A stretch of 55,015 bases of DNA from Thermoleophilia bacterium (GTDB lineage Bacteria > Actinomycetota > Thermoleophilia > BMS3ABIN01). The position numbers and the translations under genes were made by a program. The number at the start of each line of letters is the position of its first letter. Position 1 is the first letter of the stretch. A model generated the notes under the pieces. That model had not been told where the DNA came from. It saw only the letters and a list, made by a program, of their open reading frames with translations, and ran no database searches. Shown here piece by piece: positions 26,062 to 33,360 of the stretch. The stretch covers positions 1 through 55,015 of the forward strand of contig JACWAD010000024.1 in the NCBI GenBank assembly GCA_014874175.1, read 5' to 3'.

Positions 26062-26916
26062 TTGAACATTGACGGCAAGACAAAGCTGGTGGGTATCCTT
26101 GGCGATCCTGTTTCACACTCTTTATCTCCCCGGATGCAGAATGCAGCCTTTGCGGCTGCGGGCCTGAATTTTTGTTACGTGCCGCTATCGGTTAGCCACA
26201 AGGAGCTGCCGGCGGCGATCGAAGGATTGAGGGCGATGCGGTTCAGGGGGGCCAATGTCACCATTCCCCACAAGGTGGCTGCGGCCAAGCTGCTTGACTG
26301 CCTGGATGAATCTGCCGCCAGAACCGGCGCCGTAAACACCATTGTGAGCAGCGGCGGCGGGCTCACCGGCCATAACACCGACGGCGCCGGCTTTATCAGC
26401 GCCCTCACCGAAGCAACGAAGTTGGATTTTCGGCGCGCCCCGGCGGTTATCTTTGGCGCCGGCGGAGCTGCCCGCTCCGTGGCGGTGGCCCTGGCGGAGA
26501 AAGGCGTGCCTCGGATCGCCATTATCAACAGGACAATGGAAAAGGCCAGTGACTTAAAGGCGCTCCTGATGCTGGAGTTTCCGCAGGTCGAGGCATTTGC
26601 CATTGGTTTTAAGGAAGATTGTGCTGATCTGATTTTTTCCAGCAAGCTGCTGATCAACGCCACTTCCCTGGGCATGGACGGCGACCTAAAGCGCTTTCCC
26701 ATGGCCGTCGATAAATTAACGGAAGACCATATCGTCTGCGACCTGGTTTACCGCGGCGCCAAAGAGACGCCGCTGCTGGCCGCGGCGAGAGAAAAAGGGG
26801 CAACCTCGATGGGCGGACTCGCGATGCTTCTTCACCAGGGAGCAGCTTCGTTTAAACTCTGGACCGGCGCCGAGCCCCCCACTGAAATCATGAGGAGCGC
26901 GCTTGAATCCAAGTGA
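26062..26916 (+). CDS. aroE: Shikimate dehydrogenase
   Basis: The 284-residue enzyme shows the AroE motifs SHSLSPRMQNAAF (shikimate binding), NVTIPHK with the catalytic Lys, GHNTDGAGF with the catalytic Asp, and the nucleotide loop FGAGGAARSVAVAL. It reduces 3-dehydroshikimate to shikimate with NADPH in aromatic amino-acid synthesis. The TTG at 26062 is preferred over TTG at 26044 because GGGAGG then lies about six bases upstream. Its last 14 bases overlap the start of pilB, so it may head the same transcript as the pilus genes. Confidence 0.95.
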   Translation: MNIDGKTKLVGILGDPVSHSLSPRMQNAAFAAAGLNFCYVPLSVSHKELPAAIEGLRAMRFRGANVTIPHKVAAAKLLDCLDESAARTGAVNTIVSSGGGLTGHNTDGAGFISALTEATKLDFRRAPAVIFGAGGAARSVAVALAEKGVPRIAIINRTMEKASDLKALLMLEFPQVEAFAIGFKEDCADLIFSSKLLINATSLGMDGDLKRFPMAVDKLTEDHIVCDLVYRGAKETPLLAAAREKGATSMGGLAMLLHQGAASFKLWTGAEPPTEIMRSALESK

Positions 26917-28624
26917 ACTAAAAGCGAAAGCATCCGGCAGCAACCGCCAGCTTCAGCCGATCGGGGAAATCCTGGTCAGCAAGGGGATGATTACGCGCGA
27001 GCAGCTGGACCAGTGCCTTGGGAAGCAAAAAGGCAGCTCCAAGCGGCTTGGCGAAATCCTGGTTCAGGACGGCATCCTGACCCAGGACCAGTTGAACCAG
27101 GCCCTGGCGGAGTACCTGGGAGTGGAGCACATCGGCCTGGCCGAGTGCCAGATCGACACCCTGGCGGCCAACATGGTGCCGGAGAAGCTGGCCTGCCGCT
27201 ACGGCGCCATTCCCACCAAGTTCCTGGATGAGAATACGCTCCAGGTGGCGATGGTGGACCCGACCAACGTGTTTGCCATCGACGACCTGCGCATGATCAC
27301 TGGATACGACATCAGGCCGGCCATTGCCTCGGCGGAAGATGTTTTTGGCCTGATCACGAAGATGCACCGCTTGGGCGACACGGTGGATGAGGAGCTGGCC
27401 GAGGAGGAAGAGGATTTTCTTGCCGAAGCACCGGTGTCAGGCGACATCCGCGACGCTGCCGCCGAGGCGCCGATTGTCAAGCTTGTCAACGGCGTCATCA
27501 GCCAGGGCGTCGATGACGGCGCCAGCGATATTCATTACGAGCCCCAGGAGAAAGAGCTGGTGATCCGGTTTCGCATTGACGGGGTTCTCCATGAGATCAT
27601 GTCCGTCCCCAAGCGGATGCAGGCCGGCGTGCTTTCCCGCATCAAGGTGATGGCCGACATGGATATCGCCGAGCGGCGCATCCCCCAGGATGGCCGCATT
27701 GGGCTCACCGTGGGCGGCAAGCCGATTGATATGCGCGTCGCCTCCATGCCGACTGTCTACGGGGAGAAGATCGTGATGCGCCTGCTTGATAAAAGCAGCG
27801 TCCTGCTGGGTCTGGCGGACCTTGGCTTTTCTGAGAAGGCCCTGACCCGGTTCGAAAAGGCCTACCGCAAGCCCTACGGGGCCCTGCTGGTGACCGGCCC
27901 CACCGGCAGCGGCAAGTCCACCACCCTTTACGCAACTCTGAACGTGCTCAACTCCCGGGAAAAGAACATCATCACGGTCGAGGATCCGGTTGAGTACCGC
28001 CTGGCTGGAATCAACCAGGTGCAGATCAATCCCAAGGCCGGCCTGACGTTTACTTCCGGACTGCGCTCAATTCTAAGGTCGGACCCGGACATTGTCATGG
28101 TGGGCGAAATCCGCGACAAGGAGACGGCCCAGATTGCCATCGAATCGGCGCTCACCGGCCACCTGGTGCTCAGCACCCTGCACACCAATGACGCCCCCGG
28201 GGCTCTTACCCGCCTCTCGGAGATGGGGGTCGAGCCCTTCCTGACGGCGTCGACAATCGAATGCGTGCTGGCCCAGCGCTTGGCGCGCCGCCTCTGTCAT
28301 CACTGCCGCAAGCCTTTTCAGCCTTCCGACGAGGCGCTCAAGCAGAACGGGTTTCCCGAGGAAGTGCTGGGTCAGGGCGTCACCATCTACCGTGCAGGCG
28401 GCTGCCCGCGCTGCAACAATACCGGCTACAAGGGGCGGCTGGGCATCTACGAGGTGATGCTGGTAAGCGAGGCGATCGAGCGGTTAACCATTGAGAGAAA
28501 AAGTGCCGATGAAATTTCAAGAGTGGCGCAGGCGGAAGGCATGGTCAGCCTGCGCGAGGACGGAATTCAGAAAGTGCTTGCCGGCCTGACTTCAGTCGAG
28601 GAGATCGGCCGGGTTATAGTATAA
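26903..28624 (+). CDS. pilB: Type IV pilus assembly ATPase PilB
   Basis: The 573-residue protein has an N-terminal MshEN/T2SSE_N region (about 15-165; two LGEILV.xG.IT..QL repeats near the start) and the GspE/PilB ATPase core. Walker A is GPTGSGKST, the Asp box region is EDPVEYRLAGINQVQ, Walker B is DIVMVGEIRD, and the His box is LSTLHTND. The Cys-rich CHHC...CPRCNNTGYKG zinc element is intact. It powers pilus extension at the cytoplasmic face. MshEN domains in relatives bind c-di-GMP, which is relevant given the riboswitch downstream, but binding here is inference. Start TTG at 26903 with GAGGAG five bases before. Confidence 0.95.
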   Translation: MNPSELKAKASGSNRQLQPIGEILVSKGMITREQLDQCLGKQKGSSKRLGEILVQDGILTQDQLNQALAEYLGVEHIGLAECQIDTLAANMVPEKLACRYGAIPTKFLDENTLQVAMVDPTNVFAIDDLRMITGYDIRPAIASAEDVFGLITKMHRLGDTVDEELAEEEEDFLAEAPVSGDIRDAAAEAPIVKLVNGVISQGVDDGASDIHYEPQEKELVIRFRIDGVLHEIMSVPKRMQAGVLSRIKVMADMDIAERRIPQDGRIGLTVGGKPIDMRVASMPTVYGEKIVMRLLDKSSVLLGLADLGFSEKALTRFEKAYRKPYGALLVTGPTGSGKSTTLYATLNVLNSREKNIITVEDPVEYRLAGINQVQINPKAGLTFTSGLRSILRSDPDIVMVGEIRDKETAQIAIESALTGHLVLSTLHTNDAPGALTRLSEMGVEPFLTASTIECVLAQRLARRLCHHCRKPFQPSDEALKQNGFPEEVLGQGVTIYRAGGCPRCNNTGYKGRLGIYEVMLVSEAIERLTIERKSADEISRVAQAEGMVSLREDGIQKVLAGLTSVEEIGRVIV

Positions 28625-28657
28625 AACTGGCCTTAAGACAACCAAGGGGGCTGACAG

Positions 28658-29725
28658 ATGGATCTGGTCGATATCCTGATGGAAGTGCTGGAGCGGGGCG
28701 CATCTGACCTTCACCTAACCGTGGGGACGCCGCCGGTGGTCAGGGTGGCGGGCAAGCTGATCCGGCTGGACTATCCGCGCCTGTCAGGCAGCGACACCCG
28801 CGACCTCATCTACAGCATTCTTACCCAGGAGCAGCGGCACAGGCTGGAGAATGACTGGGAGATCGATTTTGCCTATTCCGTGCCTGGCAGGGCGCGCTTC
28901 CGTGTCAATACCTACTTTCAGCGCAACAGCATGGGCGCGGCTTTCCGGCTAATCCCGGCTACGATCAAGAGCGTTGGGGAGCTGATGCTGCCGGAGGCCC
29001 TCCATGACATGGCCGCCAAGCCGCGCGGCTTCGTGCTTGTCACCGGCCCCACCGGCTGCGGCAAATCTACGACGCTGGCGGCGCTGATCGATGAGATAAA
29101 CGAGGCGCGCGAAGAGCACATCATGACCATCGAGGACCCGATCGAGTTTCTGCACCGGCACAAGAAATCCATTATAAATCAGCGGGAGGTGGGGACCGAC
29201 ACCCAGTCGTTTGGCCGGGCGCTCAAGTCAGTGTTGAGGCAGGACCCGGATGTCATCCTCGTCGGCGAGATGCGAGACAACGAGACGATCCAGACAGCGC
29301 TGACAGCGGCCGAGACCGGCCACCTTGTCTTCGCCACTCTGCACACGCAGGATACGTCCCAGTCAATCGACCGCATTATTGACGTCTTCCCGCCGCATCA
29401 GCAGGGGCAGATCCGGGTGCAGCTGGCGGCTACGCTGATGGGAATATGCACCCAGCAGTTGCTGGTGACAGTGGACGGCACCAGCCGGGTGCCTGCCTGC
29501 GAGGTCCTGGTTCCCACGCCGGCAGTGCGCAACCTCATCCGTGAAGCCAAGTCGCACCAGATTTATTCCGTCATGCAGACCGGCAGCCAGTACGGCATGC
29601 AGACAATGGACAGCTCCCTGGCCGCGCTGGTCCGGCGTGGCAAGGTCACCAAGGAGCTGGCGCTCAGGCGCTCCAGCACTCCCGATGACCTGGAGAGGCT
29701 GATAGCAGGAAGGATCGCAGCCTAG
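28658..29725 (+). CDS. pilT: Type IV pilus retraction ATPase PilT
   Basis: The 355-residue ATPase has the PilT layout: N-terminal SDLHLTVG and PVVRVAGKL, Walker A GPTGCGKSTTLAAL, Walker B DVILVGEMRD, the His box FATLHTQD, and AATLMGICTQQLL near the C-terminus. It depolymerises pili, giving twitching motility and DNA uptake. It follows pilB by about 33 bases and precedes pilC by 20, so the three form one operon. Confidence 0.96.
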   Translation: MDLVDILMEVLERGASDLHLTVGTPPVVRVAGKLIRLDYPRLSGSDTRDLIYSILTQEQRHRLENDWEIDFAYSVPGRARFRVNTYFQRNSMGAAFRLIPATIKSVGELMLPEALHDMAAKPRGFVLVTGPTGCGKSTTLAALIDEINEAREEHIMTIEDPIEFLHRHKKSIINQREVGTDTQSFGRALKSVLRQDPDVILVGEMRDNETIQTALTAAETGHLVFATLHTQDTSQSIDRIIDVFPPHQQGQIRVQLAATLMGICTQQLLVTVDGTSRVPACEVLVPTPAVRNLIREAKSHQIYSVMQTGSQYGMQTMDSSLAALVRRGKVTKELALRRSSTPDDLERLIAGRIAA

Positions 29726-29745
29726 GAACAGAGGAGATAGCAGCG

Positions 29746-30966
29746 ATGTCAACATTTGCCTACAAAGTCCGGGACGTCAGGGGCGTGCTTTACCGGGGAG
29801 AGCTGGAGGCGGACTCCCGCGCCGCCGTGGCTACCAGCCTGCGCGGCCAGGGCCTCACAGTAGTCGAGGTGAGCGAAAAGAAGAAGAGCGGCGCTTCCCT
29901 GAGCGAAGTCCTCAGGGATCTGCGTCCGATAAAGGCGCGGCATATCACCATTTTCTCGCGGCAGTTCGCCACCATGATCAGCTCCGGGCTGGCGCTGCTG
30001 CGGGCGCTTTATATCCTGGAAAACCAGACCCAGAACCCCAAACTGAAGACAATCATCGGCGACGTCAAGAAAGACGTGGAAGGCGGCGCCGCCCTGTCCG
30101 ACTCCATGGAAAAACACCCGCAGGTGTTCGGCCGGCTTTACGTCAGCATGGTGCGGGCCGGAGAGGCCGGCGGCGTCCTGGACGAGACACTTAACCGGGT
30201 GGCTTCACAGCTGGAGTCGGAGGACAACCTGAAACGGACGATCAAGTCGGCGATGGTCTATCCGCTCCTGATCGCGTCTTTCGCCCTTCTTGTCCTGACG
30301 GCGATGGTCCTCTTCATCATTCCTGTCTTTGCCAAAATGTACGATCAGCTGGGCGGGCAGCTGCCGCTGCTTACCCGCCTGATGGTCTGGGTCAGCAACA
30401 CGATGACCAGCATTGGAGGCTTGTTTATTCTGATCGCCCTGGGCGGGGCAGTCTACGGACTGATCAGGCTGAAGAAGACGCCCCAGGGAACGGCCGCCTG
30501 GGACCGGATGAAGCTGCGCCTGCCGATGGGAATTGGCGAGATCGCCCGCAAACTGGCGATGGCCAGGTTCTCGCGCACGCTGGGCACGCTGATCTCAAGT
30601 GGCGTACCCATCCTGCAGGCAGTCGAGATTACCGGCGACACGGCTGGCAACGTAGTTGTTTCAGAGGCAATGGCCGGCGTCAGGGAAAGCATCAAGCAGG
30701 GCCGGCCCATGTCTGAACCGCTCGCAAGCAAGAGCGTATTTCCGCCCATGGTGACGCAGATGATCGCCGTGGGCGAGGAGACCGGCGCCATCGACACCAT
30801 GCTGGGCAAGATTGCAGACTTCTATGAAGAAGAGGTAAATGCCGCTGTCAAGGCGCTAACGTCAATCCTGGAGCCGATCATGATGATCGGCGTGGGCGCC
30901 ATTGTGGGCGTGATCGTCATCTCGCTTTACCTGCCGATATTTGATCTGATGAACATTGTTCACTAG
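29746..30966 (+). CDS. pilC: Type IV pilus inner-membrane platform protein PilC
   Basis: The 406-residue protein holds two GspF/PilC cytoplasmic domains. Features include FSRQFATMISSGLALLRAL at the start of the first, LASFALLVLTAMVLFIIPVFAKMY-type helices near 170-195, and FSRTLGTLISSGVPILQAVE at the start of the second. Three membrane helices are visible. It couples the PilB and PilT motors to pilin polymerisation. The gene ends 21 bases before the sigma-factor start. Confidence 0.95.
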   Translation: MSTFAYKVRDVRGVLYRGELEADSRAAVATSLRGQGLTVVEVSEKKKSGASLSEVLRDLRPIKARHITIFSRQFATMISSGLALLRALYILENQTQNPKLKTIIGDVKKDVEGGAALSDSMEKHPQVFGRLYVSMVRAGEAGGVLDETLNRVASQLESEDNLKRTIKSAMVYPLLIASFALLVLTAMVLFIIPVFAKMYDQLGGQLPLLTRLMVWVSNTMTSIGGLFILIALGGAVYGLIRLKKTPQGTAAWDRMKLRLPMGIGEIARKLAMARFSRTLGTLISSGVPILQAVEITGDTAGNVVVSEAMAGVRESIKQGRPMSEPLASKSVFPPMVTQMIAVGEETGAIDTMLGKIADFYEEEVNAAVKALTSILEPIMMIGVGAIVGVIVISLYLPIFDLMNIVH

Positions 30967-30987
30967 CAAGGGCCGCCGAAAGCGGGT

Positions 30988-31884
30988 GTGCTGGTCATGG
31001 GCGCGGCATTAAAAAAAGAAGACGAGATAACCAAGGCGCCGCGGCGCGGCGCCCGGGTGATCGAGTTTCCGCTTGGGGGCACGCAGGATGCAAAGCATCC
31101 TGCGTGCCCCCGGGCCTGCAAGTTCCCGCAGCCGGCGAGTGAAAGCCGCCGCAACACGGAGCTGGTCAGCGAGTACCGGAAAAGCAGGGAGCCGGGCCTG
31201 CTGGAGCTGATCGTGAGGCGTAACCAGGGCCTGCTGCACGCTGTGCTGGCGCGCTTTTCCTACTTTCCCGATCCTTACGAGGATCTGCTCCAGGTTGCGA
31301 ACCTGGGTCTGATCAAGGCGGTGCAGCGCTTCGACCCCGGCCGGGGAACGGAATTCTCCAGCTACGCCACCGCCGTCATCGACGGCGAGGTGCGCCATTA
31401 CCTGCGTGACAACGTGCTCATGCGCCAGCCGCGCTGGCTGAGGAAGCTGGAAAAACAGATCGAGGCCGCCTCGGCGGAGTTAACCAGAAAGCTGAAACGG
31501 CCACCAACATTGAAAGAGATCTCACGCGCGGTCAACATCACTGAAGAGGGCGTCATCGAGGTGCTGAGAACAAGCGCCGCGGCGCGGCTGCATCCGGTTG
31601 ACGATCTGCCTGATGGCGCCGGTAGGCACGACCCCGACGCGGGCCGGGTTCACTCGCTTCGTTACGAGTCTTTTTCGCTTCCTGTGGAGGACCGCATCCT
31701 GCTGGAGCAGGCGCTGGACGCATTGGGAGTCTTTCACCACAAGATCATCTTTCTGCTTTTCTACCGCGGTCTGACACAGACTGAGGCGGCTGCCGAGATG
31801 GGGCTGTCGCAGCGGCAGGTATCGCGCGAATCAGCCAGGGCGCTGGACCGGTTGAGGGCTATTCTGAATACGAAGATCTTTTAA
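30988..31884 (+). CDS. RNA polymerase sigma factor, SigF/SigB/SigG-like
   Basis: The 298-residue protein has region 2 (about 65-140) with PYEDLLQVANLGLIKAVQRFDP and EFSSYATAVIDGEVRHYLRD, region 3 (about 150-195) with RPPTLKEISRAVNITEEGVIEVLR, and region 4 (about 235-295) with LTQTEAAAEMGLSQRQVSRESARAL. This is the sporulation/stress sigma class of Gram-positives. It sits directly between pilC and the pilin locus, so control of pilin genes is plausible but unproven. The N-terminal 60 residues are unusual: a 17-base perfect inverted repeat lies inside the coding sequence at codons about 30-42, and no in-frame start exists after it. Start is GTG at 30988 or ATG at 30997. Confidence 0.88.
   Translation: MLVMGAALKKEDEITKAPRRGARVIEFPLGGTQDAKHPACPRACKFPQPASESRRNTELVSEYRKSREPGLLELIVRRNQGLLHAVLARFSYFPDPYEDLLQVANLGLIKAVQRFDPGRGTEFSSYATAVIDGEVRHYLRDNVLMRQPRWLRKLEKQIEAASAELTRKLKRPPTLKEISRAVNITEEGVIEVLRTSAAARLHPVDDLPDGAGRHDPDAGRVHSLRYESFSLPVEDRILLEQALDALGVFHHKIIFLLFYRGLTQTEAAAEMGLSQRQVSRESARALDRLRAILNTKIF
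31075..31111. repeat. 17-base perfect inverted repeat within the sigma-factor gene
   Basis: Arms GGGGGCACGCAGGATGC and GCATCCTGCGTGCCCCC with a 3-base loop AAA. It resembles the GC-rich hairpins at 42285-42312 and 17376-17404. In the mRNA it would form a very stable stem 87 bases after the start codon. Confidence 0.9.
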
Positions 31885-31886
31885 CG

Positions 31887-31918
31887 TTTCACGTTTCACG
31901 GTTTCATTTCACCTGATC
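31887..31918. repeat. AACGTTTCACG short tandem repeat
   Basis: TTTCACG occurs three times in a row with slight change (AACGTTTCACGTTTCACGG...TTTCA) right after the sigma-factor stop codon. A related pair, AACGTTTCACGCTT twice, lies at 48032-48060. Confidence 0.5.
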
Positions 31919-31997
31919 GGACATCTCTTCAGAAAGCGTTTAATGTTTCTTGCAAACTGCCGATTAAGGAAAGGAATCACTTCACGTCCCTGACAGG

Positions 31998-32027
31998 TTG
32001 TCTAGGAAAAAAGCAGTTGGGTATCAT
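31998..32027 (+). promoter_or_regulatory. Promoter of the riboswitch-pilA unit
   Basis: TTGTCT at 31998-32003 and TATCAT at 32022-32027 are 18 bases apart and predict a start near 32034, immediately before the aptamer. The same -10 region also contains GGGTAT at 32019-32024, the -10 motif of SigB/SigF-class promoters, with a GTT at 31997 as a loose -35. The alternative sigma factor is encoded next door. Confidence 0.5.
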
Positions 32028-32034
32028 GGGGATG

Positions 32035-32135
32035 AAGGTGAAAATGGCAAACCATCCGTGAGGGTGGGGCGCAAAGCCACAGGGCCAGGTAAATGAAATG
32101 TGTTAGGTCTGGCCGGCTGGGTTGCCACCAGAGAT
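32035..32135 (+). promoter_or_regulatory. Cyclic di-GMP-I (GEMM-I) riboswitch
   Basis: The aptamer shows the GEMM-I hallmarks in order: ATGGCAAACC, then GGGCGCAAAGCC (the tetraloop-receptor and ligand-pocket strand), then a GGCC-closed second arm (GGGCC...GGCCGG), then CTGGGTTGCC closing the base stem with GGCAA. It is followed 13 bases later by a terminator hairpin and then by the pilin gene. The terminator's left arm (GGATCTGTGG) can alternatively pair with CCACCAGAGATC at 32125-32136, which overlaps the closing strand of the aptamer. This predicts that c-di-GMP binding favours termination (an OFF switch); the direction is inference. Confidence 0.92.
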
Positions 32136-32148
32136 CGCAGCAAAGCAG

Positions 32149-32187
32149 AAGGATCTGTGGTTTTTGCCGGGCCGCAGATCCTTTTTT
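32149..32187 (+). terminator. Riboswitch expression-platform terminator
   Basis: AAGGATCTGTGG and CCGCAGATCCTT form a 12-pair stem with one G-U pair, an 11-base loop, and a run of T residues directly after. It ends 45 bases before the pilA start. Confidence 0.9.
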
Positions 32188-32231
32188 GTGGCTGTTTGTA
32201 AGGAAATTGAACGCCGGAAGGGGGTGACATC

Positions 32232-32642
32232 ATGTCAATGAAGATCAGGAGAAGGATGCAGGCGGGTGGAGGCGGTGAAGGCGGTTTCACGCTGATCGAG
32301 CTGCTGGTGGTGATCATTATCATCGGCATTCTGGCGGCAATCGCGATTCCGATCTACCTGAGCCAGCGGACAAAAGCAAACGACTCCACCGCACAGAGCG
32401 ATCTGCGCAACGCTGCTGTTGCCGAAACGGCGTATTACGGCGCCAATAACACGTTCGCCAATACTTTGGCAGAGCTTAGCAGCCAGGGGTTTAACCCTAC
32501 CACAAATGATGTTGTGACATTCGGTGCGGTCAACAACTCGGACTACTGTGTGGTTGCCACTATGCCCGGCGGCAGCGGTGCGTGGTATTTGTCTGGGGTT
32601 AAAGCCACTTCGCCGACCCAAACGAAACCGAGCGATTGCTAG
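32232..32642 (+). CDS. pilA: Type IV major pilin
   Basis: The 136-residue prepilin has a class III leader ending GG, then the processed N-terminus FTLIELLVVIIIIGILAAIAIP with Glu at position +5 of the mature form. The mature pilin is about 119 residues with two Cys (in YCVV and the C-terminal SDC) that could form the usual D-loop disulfide. After cleavage by a prepilin peptidase (not in this window) it polymerises into the pilus. AAGGGGGTGA precedes the ATG. The gene is controlled by the c-di-GMP riboswitch and followed by a good terminator, which should make it the most abundant message of the cluster. Confidence 0.95.
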   Translation: MSMKIRRRMQAGGGGEGGFTLIELLVVIIIIGILAAIAIPIYLSQRTKANDSTAQSDLRNAAVAETAYYGANNTFANTLAELSSQGFNPTTNDVVTFGAVNNSDYCVVATMPGGSGAWYLSGVKATSPTQTKPSDC

Positions 32643-32659
32643 GCGAGCGATTGCTAGGC
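32630..32659 (+). repeat. 15-base tandem duplication across the pilA stop codon
   Basis: GAGCGATTGCTAGGC occurs twice head to tail. The first copy contains the end of pilA (codons for Ser, Asp, Cys and the TAG stop). The second copy repeats that sequence untranslated. Confidence 0.9.
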
Positions 32660-32683
32660 AGTTGACACAGGTTGTTTCCAGAC

Positions 32684-32715
32684 AAGGGGCGGATCGCAGA
32701 TCCGCCCCTTTGTGT
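32684..32715 (+). terminator. Terminator after pilA
   Basis: AAGGGGCGGATC and GATCCGCCCCTT form a perfect 12-base stem with loop GCA, followed by TGTGTGTG. It separates the pilA message from the minor-pilin genes. Confidence 0.8.
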
Positions 32716-32835
32716 GTGCTGCGCGCTCGGACCTCAAGGAAGGGGCCTAGCCGGCGCTTATAAATCTTTATTCAGCGGCCGATAGAGATTACAGGAGGCC
32801 TTGCAAGGCAGGCTGGCCGATGCGGGGATTTTCCG

Positions 32836-33345
32836 TTGCCGGAAAAAAGAGACATCAACAGCAGGGACAAGCCGCAGAAGAATAGCGCGCCGGCTGCCGG
32901 CGCGCTGCTGGGCGGCCGTGACGGATTCACCATGATTGAGCTGGTGGTAGTAATGGTGCTGATAGGCATCATCATGGCCATTTCGGTTACCGGATGGTCT
33001 TATTACCAGGCCAAGAGGGAGCTGGGGACGGCAGAAAGGGAGCTGACCACCGAGATACGGGATGCGCAGTCAATGGCTGTCGCCACAGGCAACAAGTACC
33101 AGCTTGATTTCAGCGATCCCTCGCGGACGCTTTACAAGCTTGAGTACTGGAACGGCAGCGGCTGGACGGATGCGGGCGATCATCATCTGCCGGGAGGCGT
33201 TCAGTTTGACTCGTCATCGACCGGCGCCATTGATTTTTACGCCCGCGGCACTTCGGACAGCGGCAGCCTGGTGCTGGACGGGCGGCTTGGCAAGACCGGG
33301 ACGGTGCAGGTGAGCGGGGAGACTGCCAACGTAACAACGAGTTAA
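32836..33345 (+). CDS. Pseudopilin / minor pilin, GspH-FimT type
   Basis: The 169-residue protein has a prepilin cleavage site G/FTMIELVVVMVLIGIIMAIS near residues 30-50 (Glu at +5), followed by a GspH/FimT-like domain with the typical SYYQAKRELGTAERELTTEIRDAQSMAVATG. It is likely a priming or tip minor pilin. The start TTG at 32836 lacks a strong ribosome binding site, so the leader length (about 30 residues, long for a prepilin) is uncertain. It opens a run of four pilin-like genes with tight spacing. Confidence 0.85.
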   Translation: MPEKRDINSRDKPQKNSAPAAGALLGGRDGFTMIELVVVMVLIGIIMAISVTGWSYYQAKRELGTAERELTTEIRDAQSMAVATGNKYQLDFSDPSRTLYKLEYWNGSGWTDAGDHHLPGGVQFDSSSTGAIDFYARGTSDSGSLVLDGRLGKTGTVQVSGETANVTTS

Positions 33346-33360
33346 GGGGATTGAAGGACG

